Below are positions 32,423-42,200 of a DNA stretch of 64,000 nucleotides, piece by piece (position 1 is the first letter of the stretch; each line of letters opens with the position of its first letter). The stretch covers positions 115,799 to 179,798 of the forward strand of contig JAEOTE010000007.1 of assembly GCA_016839945.1 (NCBI GenBank), given 5' to 3'. Made by a program: the position numbers and the translations under genes. Under the pieces are notes generated by a model that was not told where the DNA came from, made no database searches, and saw only the letters and a program-made list of their open reading frames with translations. The stretch comes from Candidatus Heimdallarchaeota archaeon. GTDB taxonomy: Archaea > Asgardarchaeota > Heimdallarchaeia > Heimdallarchaeales > Heimdallarchaeaceae.

Positions 32423-33601
32423 ATGGTAGAATTCTCTCTTAATCATGTTAATCAATTCATTCTTAGAAAACAGCATTTTACCAATGAAACGAAAACAGAC
32501 GATATATTAGCTATAGCTAAGGACATTGGTGGATTACATAGCACCAGTCAAACTTCACCTTACCTATCTTTGTACAGCCGGACTAATAATTTTACAAAAA
32601 ACCAATTAGATGAAGAAGCATACAAAAAGAAGAATCTGGGAAAGGTTCGATGCGTAAGAAAAACTATATTCATACTACACAAAGATGTTTTGCCATGGGT
32701 AATTAATGCAACAAAAAAACAGCATGCTAAACGTCATATAGACTATCTAGCAAATCTTGGAGTAAAAGAGGAGAAATATCAGAAGATAGTTGATGATATG
32801 CTAAACGTTCTCAAAGGAAGAAATCTATCGGTTTCTGAAATAAAGGAAGAGCTCAATAGTCAAGAAAATATCTCTGCTATGGTGAACCTTGCGTGTGATA
32901 AATTTCAGATTATTAGAAACAAACCCATCAAAAGTTGGAGAGATAGAAGACACACTTACTCATCTTTTGAAGAGTATTTTCCAAATATGAATCTAAAACA
33001 ATATAGTGAAGAGGAAAGCAGAAAATTACTTGTTAAGTACTATCTAGAAAGTTTTGGTCCTGTAACAGAAAACGATATTGTTTGGTGGACTGGTTTTAAT
33101 AAAACTGAAACAAGAAAAGCTTTAGCAGAATTAGAAGGAAGTATTACTGAAATCTCTATATCAAATGATGATAAAGTGTATATTATACTTCAATCCAATC
33201 TAGAGAAATTACAAAAAATGAGTGTAACAGATGAACTAACCCTAAGCATTCTACCTGATTTAGATCCTTATACTATGGGATACAAAGATAGAGACAGATA
33301 CATCGATGAAAATTATTATGATTATATTTATGATCGTTCTGGAAATGCAACGACAACAATATTAGCAGATGGTAAAGTTATAGGAGTTTGGGATTTCGTA
33401 GGAACAAAAATACCAATGATTAAGTTTCACTTTTTTGAACAACAAAAGAAAGAAACCTATGAGAAAATAAAATCACAATTAAAAAAAGTTGGATCTTTTA
33501 TTTTCGATACAGAAGTTCCTCTAAAGGAGTGTAAGGAAATGGATCCATTGAAAACTAGAACTCCAGGTGAAGTACAAACTCCTCTTAAACACTGTAAATA
33601 G
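32423..33601 (+). CDS. AlkZ/YcaQ-like winged-helix DNA glycosylase
   Basis: A 392-residue member of the HTH_42 (AlkZ/YcaQ) family. These proteins excise alkylated bases and unhook interstrand crosslinks with three tandem winged helices and a catalytic loop. The segment IGGLHSTSQTSPYLSLYSR (36-54) is the typical N-terminal block (GLQ...P..SL..R), though the usual Q.D or Q.Q loop is altered here to HSTSQ. VKYYLESFGPVTENDIVWW (a winged helix) and LPDLDPYTMGYKDRDRY are further family blocks. Function as a base-excision enzyme is from the family; activity is unproven. ATG start. Confidence 0.8.
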   Translation: MVEFSLNHVNQFILRKQHFTNETKTDDILAIAKDIGGLHSTSQTSPYLSLYSRTNNFTKNQLDEEAYKKKNLGKVRCVRKTIFILHKDVLPWVINATKKQHAKRHIDYLANLGVKEEKYQKIVDDMLNVLKGRNLSVSEIKEELNSQENISAMVNLACDKFQIIRNKPIKSWRDRRHTYSSFEEYFPNMNLKQYSEEESRKLLVKYYLESFGPVTENDIVWWTGFNKTETRKALAELEGSITEISISNDDKVYIILQSNLEKLQKMSVTDELTLSILPDLDPYTMGYKDRDRYIDENYYDYIYDRSGNATTTILADGKVIGVWDFVGTKIPMIKFHFFEQQKKETYEKIKSQLKKVGSFIFDTEVPLKECKEMDPLKTRTPGEVQTPLKHCK

Positions 33602-33691
33602 ATCCAGAATATTGAGAACTCTTCCAAAAAAATAAATATGTTAAACTCCCTTATAGTTATTGAAGTCTTTCAGCACAATGGTGAAGGGGTT

Positions 33692-34630
33692 ATGAAAAAA
33701 AAGACAATATATTTTGGATTTACAATAGTTGTTTTTATTTTGTTAACAAACACAGTCTCTAGAGCTGGTTCGCTACAATATGTAGGCGTAAAAGTTGGGG
33801 ACACGTTCAAATACAAGATCACGGATGGACATATTTTAACAAAATTTAATGATACTGTTTATCTAAATGACAGTGATTTAAACATTCAGGGAAAGAAAGT
33901 GGACATTCGAATTACAGCAATAGGTGAGATTCTATTAGAATCATTCTTTGGGTACCCAATGGAAGAAATAATAGTAAATGTAACAGAAACAATTGATGGA
34001 GAAGAATATGAAGGTTATACACTCTTAGATGAATGGTATCAGATGTTCTCAGTAATTTTCTTATCTTATATTGGAATTACTCTTTCTTTTGATCCTGAAT
34101 ACTATGAATTTCATCCTCCAGATTCCAGTACAACAGATGTTGAGGAGTTCTTGATGTTACCCATTTTCGCTACAACTAATTCAAGTTTTTATCAAGAATT
34201 GGTAGATCAAGGAGGAATCTCAACTGCACCTCTTCAACCTCAAGGGGGAGCTCCATCAAAAATGGTTTTAGAAGGAATTCAAATAACATTTGACGGAGAA
34301 AGCAAATTTACGTTAAACGCAACAATGGAAGACTCGACATCAGGAACAATAAACGTAGATGTTGAGTGGAACACAAGTGCAATACTAGAATTTTATGTGT
34401 TCATAGATACTCAGAATGGAGTGGTAAAGGAATTTTATCTTAATTTCGAAAATGATATCATAATTGGACCTAATACTACAATTAATGAGATTACATATGG
34501 GTTTAAAGAAGAAAAAACTTCAGGGAATGGAAATACTTTTACCCTAGATTACTCCTTAATGTTATCAATTTATGTTAGTGCAAGTCTCTTAGTAGTTTTT
34601 GTAATTGTAAAGAGAAAAAGAAATAAGTAA
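33692..34630 (+). CDS. Secreted protein anchored by a C-terminal helix
   Basis: About 312 residues from the ATG at 33692, chosen because a signal peptide (KKKTIYFGFTIVVFILLTNT) follows at once and a GGTGAAGGGG stretch precedes it; an in-frame ATG at 33638 would put 18 polar residues in front. The outside domain has many N-x-S/T sites and starts with YVGVKVGDTFKYKI, a pattern seen in several surface proteins of this genome. Residues about 285-307 are a single membrane helix ending in KRKRNK. Topology is outside domain, one helix, short basic tail. No enzyme family recognised. Confidence 0.7.
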   Translation: MKKKTIYFGFTIVVFILLTNTVSRAGSLQYVGVKVGDTFKYKITDGHILTKFNDTVYLNDSDLNIQGKKVDIRITAIGEILLESFFGYPMEEIIVNVTETIDGEEYEGYTLLDEWYQMFSVIFLSYIGITLSFDPEYYEFHPPDSSTTDVEEFLMLPIFATTNSSFYQELVDQGGISTAPLQPQGGAPSKMVLEGIQITFDGESKFTLNATMEDSTSGTINVDVEWNTSAILEFYVFIDTQNGVVKEFYLNFENDIIIGPNTTINEITYGFKEEKTSGNGNTFTLDYSLMLSIYVSASLLVVFVIVKRKRNK

Positions 34631-34646
34631 TTTTTCTCTTCTTTAT

Positions 34647-35399
34647 CTATTTTTTCGCAATAATCATAAAGCGTGAATCTCTAACTTCTATGAATCCTTT
34701 AACCATGATTATCTCATGGAGTTCGAAAAGCTTTTCCTTATATTTCTCGATGGAAAAATCTGGAATTGCCCAAGGTATGATTTTACAATAATAAGCAATA
34801 GCACCTACATCAAAAAATCGAACAATTGGAAAGGCTTCATACTTCTCTAATACAGTGAACCCAAATTCTTCTAACTCTTGAGATGCAAACTCCAAATGCC
34901 AATCATTTTCCTCAAAATGAGCTCCTAAAAGATCTGCAAGATCCTTGTCATTCTCTCCACCAACTTGCTTATTCACAAATTCTCCATCTTTCTTTAGAAT
35001 TCGAAAAACTTCCTTTGGATCATAAGATTCATGCTGATTTATTATTAACTCAAATTCTTCATCTTTGAATGGTAAATTGCTCTCATCTTCTATTTGAAAA
35101 ACTTTAACTCCTAAAGGCTCGAGTCTTTGCTTAGCTACAGGAACGTTAGGCAAATATGCTTCTGTAGCACAAGTATGCTTTGGAAAAGGTTGAAAGTTTG
35201 TTGCTAGAAATTCTCCTCCTCCGGTACCCATGTCAAGGAGAGATTTAACTCTTCTAATCCTTGGTAAAATCTTGCTAGGATAGCTCCAAGGCAAAGGGGA
35301 CGATACCATTCTATCTCTGATATGAGAAAAATCCCAGCCCGTAAATGGGTGTTCATATTCATGAATCATGAATTCCATTAATTCATCTTTTGAAAACAT
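34647..35399 (-). CDS. SAM-dependent methyltransferase
   Basis: A 250-residue class I methyltransferase. Motif I SLLDMGTGGGEF (53-64) binds S-adenosylmethionine; the acidic motif (ATEAYLPNV) follows, then FELIINQHESYDPKEVFRIL (motif IV) and a FVNKQVGG stretch. The C-terminal part lacks a recognisable substrate domain. It is likely to methylate a small molecule. It is convergent with the secreted protein gene, 16 bases apart. ATG at 35399. Confidence 0.85.
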   Translation of the reverse strand: MFSKDELMEFMIHEYEHPFTGWDFSHIRDRMVSSPLPWSYPSKILPRIRRVKSLLDMGTGGGEFLATNFQPFPKHTCATEAYLPNVPVAKQRLEPLGVKVFQIEDESNLPFKDEEFELIINQHESYDPKEVFRILKKDGEFVNKQVGGENDKDLADLLGAHFEENDWHLEFASQELEEFGFTVLEKYEAFPIVRFFDVGAIAYYCKIIPWAIPDFSIEKYKEKLFELHEIIMVKGFIEVRDSRFMIIAKK

Positions 35400-35466
35400 T
35401 AAAGCAACCTAATGATATGTAAAAATAACCATTATTTATTTTTTTCATTATCCTTTCTTTTGGGTA

Positions 35467-35477
35467 AATTTATTAAG
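35467..35477 (+). promoter_or_regulatory. TATA box of the beta-helix protein gene
   Basis: AATTTATTAAG is centred about 44 bases before the ATG at 35516 and only about 8 before the ATG at 35480. The predicted start of transcription near 35499 rules out the upstream ATG. Confidence 0.45.
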
Positions 35478-35515
35478 ATATGACTTTTACTCTATTCTGC
35501 AAGCGAGATGTAAAG

Positions 35516-36676
35516 ATGAGTGGATTAAAGTCTTATATCATGAAAAACAAACAAATGTTTACTTTTCTTGTAGCTGTTCTACTTTGTGCAGCAATTCTCA
35601 TACCAATTATAGTCAAACAGACCTCAAAAGACAAGACAATTATTATAAGATCTAATAGAGATTTTAGGAAGTATAATTTACCAGGTTCTGGTACATCAAT
35701 TGATCCATATATCATTGAAAATAACACAATTAAGACCTCAAATGATTATGCCATTCTTATTGCAGATGTAACAGAATACTTCATTGTAAGAAACAATAAT
35801 CTACAAGCAGCAACCGCAAGTATTTCCATTTCTTTGGTTGCATCTAATAGAACTCAACTTATTAATAACACTTGTACAAATAGCAACATAGGGATTTATA
35901 TCTCAAATTCTCCTGGATGCTACATTTTTGGAAATAATTGTAGTAACAATTTTATTGATGGAATTCAAGTAGAGTCTTCTGGATATGAAGATACCTCAAG
36001 TTACTGTACTATAGCAAACAATACTTGTATAAATAATGTTGAAAATTCCATTGTTATTTGGGAAACACCATATACTTTACTAGAGAACAATACATGTATA
36101 ATGCCAAATAAAAATGTGATACAAATATATCACAAATGTGGAATAGTTCTTTTTAAATCAGGTAATGCTATTGTTCGCAATAATGTAATTATAAACACCG
36201 GAATTCAATTCGGTAATCATCCTGTTTATCTGATAACTTCTATAATTGAAGATAACTTAATTAATGGAAAGGAATTTGGTCTTTTTTATAATACAAAGAA
36301 TTTAACTATAGATTCATCTAATTATGGACAACTGTACTTCTTTAATTGTTCAGACATTGAAATCAGAGATCAGAATATTATAGACAACTATACTCCTCTA
36401 GAATTAGAAAATTGTACAAACATACAAATAGTAAATAGCTCTTTCAATTATAATTACAAGTATGGTATTGTTCTTAGAGGATGTCACGATATTCTGATTG
36501 AAAATACAGAGAGCAGCTATAATTACATGGGTGCATATGTATGGTATTCTACAAATGTTACAATTGATTCCTGTATCTTTACTAATAATTATCTAGGGTG
36601 CTTTGTCGATCAATCTACCTATACATTGACAGATAACATCTTTAGTGACAACGAAGAAGATTTTATAGAAGTTTAA
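35516..36676 (+). CDS. Membrane-anchored right-handed beta-helix protein (NosD/pectate-lyase-like)
   Basis: About 386 residues from the ATG at 35516, chosen because the TATA box at 35467-35477 would make the ATG at 35480 fall before the transcription start. A short cytoplasmic start is followed by a membrane helix (MFTFLVAVLLCAAILIPIIV). The rest is a right-handed parallel beta-helix with short repeats such as NNTCTNSNIGIYISNSPGC and ENCTNIQIVNSSF, typical of NosD/PbH1 repeats. Many N-x-S/T sites suggest glycosylation at the cell surface. It has no C-terminal helix, so it is anchored at its N terminus. No catalytic residues recognised. Confidence 0.8.
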   Translation: MSGLKSYIMKNKQMFTFLVAVLLCAAILIPIIVKQTSKDKTIIIRSNRDFRKYNLPGSGTSIDPYIIENNTIKTSNDYAILIADVTEYFIVRNNNLQAATASISISLVASNRTQLINNTCTNSNIGIYISNSPGCYIFGNNCSNNFIDGIQVESSGYEDTSSYCTIANNTCINNVENSIVIWETPYTLLENNTCIMPNKNVIQIYHKCGIVLFKSGNAIVRNNVIINTGIQFGNHPVYLITSIIEDNLINGKEFGLFYNTKNLTIDSSNYGQLYFFNCSDIEIRDQNIIDNYTPLELENCTNIQIVNSSFNYNYKYGIVLRGCHDILIENTESSYNYMGAYVWYSTNVTIDSCIFTNNYLGCFVDQSTYTLTDNIFSDNEEDFIEV

Positions 36677-36705
36677 TAACTAAATTTCTCTCTTAAAACT
36701 AGAAA

Positions 36706-37245
36706 CTATTTATTCATTCTTTCATAGAATTTTTGTATCATTTTAGCGGTTTTGTGTGGGGACTTAACATCTTCTGTGGTTTCATTAAAGCAGTAGAGTT
36801 TAATGATTATTCTATCACCGTATGAAGTAGTTATTTCACATCTAATTGAACCTAATTCTTTAGCATAAAGTCCTTTAATTTTAAACTTAGAGATCTGTTC
36901 CCATGCAATACTTTTTTCTGTATTATCTTTAGCTACAATTTTCAAACCTTTATTAGTAAATATGTATGTATTTTTATCTCTTGAAATTCTTTTACGATCA
37001 TAACCAAAGATAGTAAGACCTACTAAGAGAAAGAAACCTTCTACCATCATTAAAATAATGGAGCCTATACCAAAATAGAATACAATAGTAAGAATAATAG
37101 TTGTTGTGGAAGGAAAACAAAGAATTATTGGCCATTTTGTTACTTTGCCTAATGTTTGTGGTTCTAATTTGATAACATCCAGTTTATCTTCTGTAACTTT
37201 AGAGAATGTTGAAAAATTATCATTAGTAGCTTCGTTACCAGTCAT
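36706..37245 (-). CDS. Two-helix membrane protein with bacterial PH-like domain
   Basis: A 179-residue protein. Two membrane helices (about 39-60 and 63-83) are followed by a basic, beta-rich C-terminal domain: YIFTNKGLKIVAKDN, KSIAWEQISKFKIKG, GSIRCEITTSYGDRIIIKLY. This looks like a bPH2/DUF304 pleckstrin-like domain, which lies on the inner membrane face. The N terminus (35 residues) is polar. Function is unknown. ATG start. Confidence 0.65.
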   Translation of the reverse strand: MTGNEATNDNFSTFSKVTEDKLDVIKLEPQTLGKVTKWPIILCFPSTTTIILTIVFYFGIGSIILMMVEGFFLLVGLTIFGYDRKRISRDKNTYIFTNKGLKIVAKDNTEKSIAWEQISKFKIKGLYAKELGSIRCEITTSYGDRIIIKLYCFNETTEDVKSPHKTAKMIQKFYERMNK

Positions 37246-37314
37246 TATTTATTGCAGATATTATTCAACATTTAAATCTAATGCAAAAGATGAGAGTTGG
37301 AAATTAAGAATTAT

Positions 37315-37758
37315 CTAAGAACATTCTGGTTGAAATTTTTTATTAATAACATCATACAATGCAGGGACAATTTTAACAAGCATATCCTTAGTTAAATTAC
37401 CTTTGGATTCGAATTTTTTCAATATTTTTTGTATCATCTTATAGTAGGGAATAGGGTTTGTATCTTTTGGAATCAATAATCCCAGAGATGCATAGGTTTT
37501 ATCTCTGAAAGTATTTTTTTCAAAATTGGGAATTAAACGTGTTACACAAACTGCCTGGAGATTGCCAATATGAGTGACTAACATATCTCCATCTTCACAA
37601 GCCATAGGCATGCTCTTTAAACAGATATCTCGATTGACTGTTTCACCTATTTTTACTTCAGGGTAAAAGTGCAATAGTTCGTTACCTATGTCTGTCATTC
37701 CAGTTAGAAAAACAGCTCTAGTCTGAAAATCCTTTGAATCGCTTGACTTTGGCTTCAA
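37315..37758 (-). CDS. Small longin/uDENN-like domain protein
   Basis: A 147-residue soluble protein. AVFLTGMTDIGNELLHFYPE, then ICLKSMPMACEDGD, and FRDKTYASLGLLIPKD followed by an amphipathic helix YYKMIQKILKKFESKG, resemble the longin/uDENN layout of FLCN-, FNIP- or NPR2-type proteins (GPE...YP, iRsLsc, R.YSl). In eukaryotes such domains act with small GTPases; archaeal members are known from Asgard genomes. The relation is by eye and remote. It lies next to the PH-like gene in the same direction (69 bases apart). ATG start; the last residues are QPECS. Confidence 0.45.
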   Translation of the reverse strand: MKPKSSDSKDFQTRAVFLTGMTDIGNELLHFYPEVKIGETVNRDICLKSMPMACEDGDMLVTHIGNLQAVCVTRLIPNFEKNTFRDKTYASLGLLIPKDTNPIPYYKMIQKILKKFESKGNLTKDMLVKIVPALYDVINKKFQPECS

Positions 37759-37894
37759 TTTCGAACCCCCAAGTTCTATAACATTTTTGTTGATGAGCTT
37801 TAATAAAGGTTACTCACATAGCTTTTCTAAAAAAACTGAATTACTATTATAAAAAATGATGAGATAAAGAAAAAAAAGAGTTCAGGAATTACTC

Positions 37895-38449
37895 TTATTC
37901 TTCACTAATTTCTCTCCTGTCTGCTTCTTTTTTAATAACGATAACTTCTGCTAGAAAAGCTAAGAAAAAGATTAACGTAACAATAGCTGGAACAAAACAA
38001 AGCAAACCTATATAGAACAGATTTAAAACAAGCCAGAGCCAAAAACCTCCAAACATCAAACTTACTGTTACAACAAAAAGGAGAGCTGTTAAGATAATTA
38101 TTCTTCTATTGGATACATCAATTTGTGTATCAGTAAGACCTTTAATCTGTTCTTCAATTTTCCTTTCACCTGTTTTTTCCCTAATTAAAAGTACTACTTT
38201 TCTGAAATAAGGAACTATGAAATAAAGTAACACAAACAGTGCAGAAAGTGTTAGTATTGTAAAAGGAATACCTAATGCTAGAAAGACGCTATCACTGTTC
38301 TTCACAGTGTAATAATAACCCATGATTGAAGTAATAACAAAAATCAGAAAATGAATTATCCATACAAATACAAGGAGTGTAAGTCGATTTCTTCTTTCAA
38401 TTAGAATGAATGGAGAATAATCTTCCAACCACCAGAATCTCTTTGTCAT
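37895..38449 (-). CDS. Four-helix membrane protein, paralogue family
   Basis: About 184 residues with four membrane helices in two pairs. Between the pairs is a cytoplasmic basic-acidic segment containing RKVVLLIREKTGERKIEEQIKGLTDTQIDVSNRR. The same design, with a central L(T/A)D(T/E) element before the second pair, is seen in the genes at 38545-39123 and 61146-61694, so the three form a paralogue family with low identity. Function unknown. I take the ATG at 38449; a GTG at 38467 also lies in frame, but it overlaps an AGGTG that may be the SD site. Confidence 0.65.
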   Translation of the reverse strand: MTKRFWWLEDYSPFILIERRNRLTLLVFVWIIHFLIFVITSIMGYYYTVKNSDSVFLALGIPFTILTLSALFVLLYFIVPYFRKVVLLIREKTGERKIEEQIKGLTDTQIDVSNRRIIILTALLFVVTVSLMFGGFWLWLVLNLFYIGLLCFVPAIVTLIFFLAFLAEVIVIKKEADRREISEE

Positions 38450-38544
38450 TTTTGAAATATTAATCACCTTTTCCTAAACATAACCTTATCGTTTTTTAAC
38501 ATTTATATTTTTTGGGGAGAGGATTTACGTATTGTTTTGTTTGT

Positions 38545-39123
38545 TTAATTTGGAGATTTCCTCTTCTTACTTTCTCTTTGTGCTGCAAGAAAATATGGAA
38601 GACCATAATATCCGATAACGAAAGGTAAGAAGGAACTTAGAGCAGAACTAATTACTGCAATATTTAATGACAGAACACTCATAGTGATAGTATTGTTCCA
38701 CCAAGCCCATATTGCTGCAGCCAATAATAAATCGTAGAAGATACTCGCTAATAGCAGTAGTAGTCTGCTTCTTTTTAGTTCGGACAATAGAAGATCATCA
38801 GTGAACTCTTTTAATCTATCATATCTAGTAAATATCGTGTCTGAATCTGTTCTTCTTCTATATCTTTCCTTAGAAAGAAGTCTAAAGTAAGGTAAAAAGA
38901 GAAACATAAAGAGAAATGAAAAAATTTCGAAGGCTAGAGCACAAACTCCTGGGAGAATAATATAGCCATCACCTACAAAATAGGCCATAAAAGCGAAGAT
39001 AGTGACAAAGAATAAAGCTATAAGACCTATACCTATCATAGAATAGGAAACACTAAGGACAGAGAATCGAGTTTTTAACTCTTCATCAGTTAAATTTCTT
39101 ATCTTTTCATATCTAACTGCCAT
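38545..39123 (-). CDS. Four-helix membrane protein, paralogue family
   Basis: A 192-residue protein with four membrane helices in two pairs and a central cytoplasmic loop (LLSKERYRRRTDSDTIFTRY, then LKEFTDDLLLSELKRSR). The N terminus MAVRYEKIRNLTDEELKTR repeats the same LTDEEL element found between the pairs, so each half may be a TDEEL segment plus two helices. It shares its design with the neighbour at 37895 and with 61146-61694. ATG with AGGTG eight bases upstream. Function unknown. Confidence 0.68.
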   Translation of the reverse strand: MAVRYEKIRNLTDEELKTRFSVLSVSYSMIGIGLIALFFVTIFAFMAYFVGDGYIILPGVCALAFEIFSFLFMFLFLPYFRLLSKERYRRRTDSDTIFTRYDRLKEFTDDLLLSELKRSRLLLLLASIFYDLLLAAAIWAWWNNTITMSVLSLNIAVISSALSSFLPFVIGYYGLPYFLAAQRESKKRKSPN

Positions 39124-39254
39124 TAAAGTACACCTTGCACTTAAATAAATATTAGAGTGTTCAGATATTTATTATTTCTGTATTATTTCGCAATAAAATA
39201 TGAACCCTTTTAGAAATGAATTCTTGGAAAATTATAATAAAAAAAATTAATCAT

Positions 39255-42200
39255 TCATTTTGCTTCTTCGATTGCAGCTAGAATGATTTGAGCTGTTCTT
39301 TGACGGATAGCATATATTTGTTCCTTAATTTCAGCCAAAGATTTTTGTGATTTTAGTTTAGAAATAAGCTCATCAATTTCATTATAAATAAACTCGCTGT
39401 AACTTAAAAGATAATTACCAAAATCAGCTTGAGTAAGCATAATAATTGATAAATTTTCATACCCTCCTCTTGCAGTTTCTTTCTCAATTTGAATAGCATG
39501 AACAAAACCAATAAGGCCTTCATTAGGAAGATTCATAGCACTAATTTTCCTTCCTTGATGAACATCCTCAAAACCTAAGGCAGAATAAGATTGATCACAT
39601 ATTTTAAGTAAGAAATTCTCTGTTCCTACATTGAACATCCCTCCATAATCGTACTCAAAAGAATGATCACTAATCAAAGGAATTGGACCTTTTTTCTGTT
39701 CAAAGATACTTAAAACTACTCCAGGACAAATTTCATTTAATCTCCTTATAAGGTCCTGTGATTCCACTTTTTCAAGATATTTTTCAAATGGTTTTCTCTT
39801 TGTAGCTTTATAGACTATAAACGATACTAAAGCAAGAAGAAGAATACTTGCACCAATCATAGAATAGAGTAAAACAGGGGATAATCCAGCTTTTATTGTT
39901 TTAACAATTTCTTCATATTCAAAATGTACATCCCCCAATATTTCTGAACCTTCGAAAGTTGCAGAAATTGCTATCTGTTCGATTTCTTCAGATAAAAGAA
40001 AGTCAACTGATGCTATTCCATCTGAACTTGTTATATCAGATTTAGTAACAAATTCATCGTATCCTTCTATAAGTGCATTCACAGTTCCTCTATCAGATTT
40101 ATAGAAGATAAAAATGATAAAGGAAACTTCAAAACCAGCAACAGGGGTACCATTGAGAAATGTTAGATTTCCAGTAATAACAACTGAGCTACCAACAACT
40201 ATTTCTAAATTGGAAACAGAGATAGATAATTCTAAAGGAATTGGATTAATAGTTATTTCATAGCTTTGACTCTTATTTGTACGACCAAAATAGAAGGCAG
40301 ATTCAGCTTCAATAAGTAGAGTGAAATTCCCTTTGTAATCAACAAGAGTTGAAGGAAAACAAAACTGATAAATGAAATCACTTAGCTTTTGGAAATACAT
40401 CAATGTTCCATTTGCGATTATTTTTGTTACTTCAAGTTCATTCATTAATTCATCTAACAAATTTATAGTAATAGTGATATTTTCTCCATAAATACATGAA
40501 TTTTCACTAGCTTCTAGTACAGTTAGACTTCCTTCTTTCTTAATTGTAAATGAAAGAACAAGCTCAATCTCATTTGGTGAAGTTCCTTCGCCTGTATTGT
40601 CTCTTAGAATGATTGTTAGATTGTATAATCCAACTAAAGCTGGAACTTGAATTAGCCAAGGATCGTTCAAAATCTGTCCTGTATCATTATTCCAATAATA
40701 AATAAATAATGATAAATCAAGGGTAGTTGTATTATCATACCAGAGTTCTGATCCAGCTTCAAGATAGTTAAAAGTTGAAGCATCAACATATTCTCCTAAA
40801 TCATCATCGAAAACGTAAAGAGTTGATTCAGGAGGAGTAAAATCAACCTCAAAATTAAAGAGATAGGTATTATTGTTTCCAACTACATCTTCAGCAAAGA
40901 TTGCTAAGATTGCAATCTCACCTGTTGAATAAAGTGGCATAAGGTTTACTTCAAAATCACCACTACTATCAATAATAACCTCAAGTGGGAATCCAGGGAG
41001 AGCATCCCAATAAAATTGAATAAATTCTATAGTTTGTTTTGAAACATCAGCAGCATTGAAAAGAAGGCTTGTATCATCGTTAATTGAAGAGTATTCAAAT
41101 GGGAAGGTGAGTGTGATTTCTGGTGCTTGGCTATCGATTGTTAGCTCATAAATTATAATTTCTTCATTACCTAATGAATCACTTGCGTTTATGATAAGTA
41201 CACCATACCCATCACTATAATCTAAAATTATTGTATCAGTAAATATCAAATACCCAGATCCAGCCCAAGAGTATGTTGACATAACACTAGAATCATCATC
41301 TGTTATAGAAAATTGAATAGTAGAATTGTACGAAACAAATATAGAACCACTAGGTAGAGTTACTAATCCTTCGAAGCTGATAATTGTTATAACTGGAGCA
41401 TTTGAATCAACTAAGAAATAGATAAACTGGATTGCACTATTTCCTGCTATATCAAATACATAAAGTGTGAAATTGTGATATCCATCTAACAAAGAAGATA
41501 GAACAATTTCAAATGGGGAAACAAGAGTAATATTATCCTGTCCATCAATAGAAACTAAAACATATAAGTTCTCAACTAAAGTAGCATTATCAGAGAGAAT
41601 AAGATTAAGCACATCTGAATTCTTAAAACGCCCACCATCATAATCCAGAATTGAAGAGTCTATTACAGGATTTTCTTGATCTATTCTAAACTCAAAGACA
41701 AAAATATATTCTTGATGATCTATAGAACCAACAATAATAGTAAGGTAGTGAATTCTGCTAGAATCAGTTGGAAGAGCATTTATACCATCCAATGTAAGAA
41801 TTTGTCCTCCAACAAGATATGGATTGCCATTTTGAAAAGAGTCTTCATTCCATTTGAAAAGTAGAGTACCATTTGTGCCACTTATTGTCACTTCAACTTC
41901 ATTCCCCCCTTGATACCATGATTCATTCAGCATATCTCTCAACTCTACAAGAAGAGTACCGCTACTAACATTGAATCTATAAAATTGGGAAGAGAAGTTA
42001 TTAAACACATCTTCAGCTGTAACTGTAAGATTATGATATCCTTCAGTTTCAGGTAAGTATGTTCGGTAGATGGTTTCTTCGCTAGGAGACCAAGGTAAGA
42101 AGATATTATCATCCCATTTATAATAAACATCTAAACTTTGAGAAAAATCTGTGATATTTACTTCTATCAGCTTTCCAGCTGCTTGAACAGTATCATTTAG

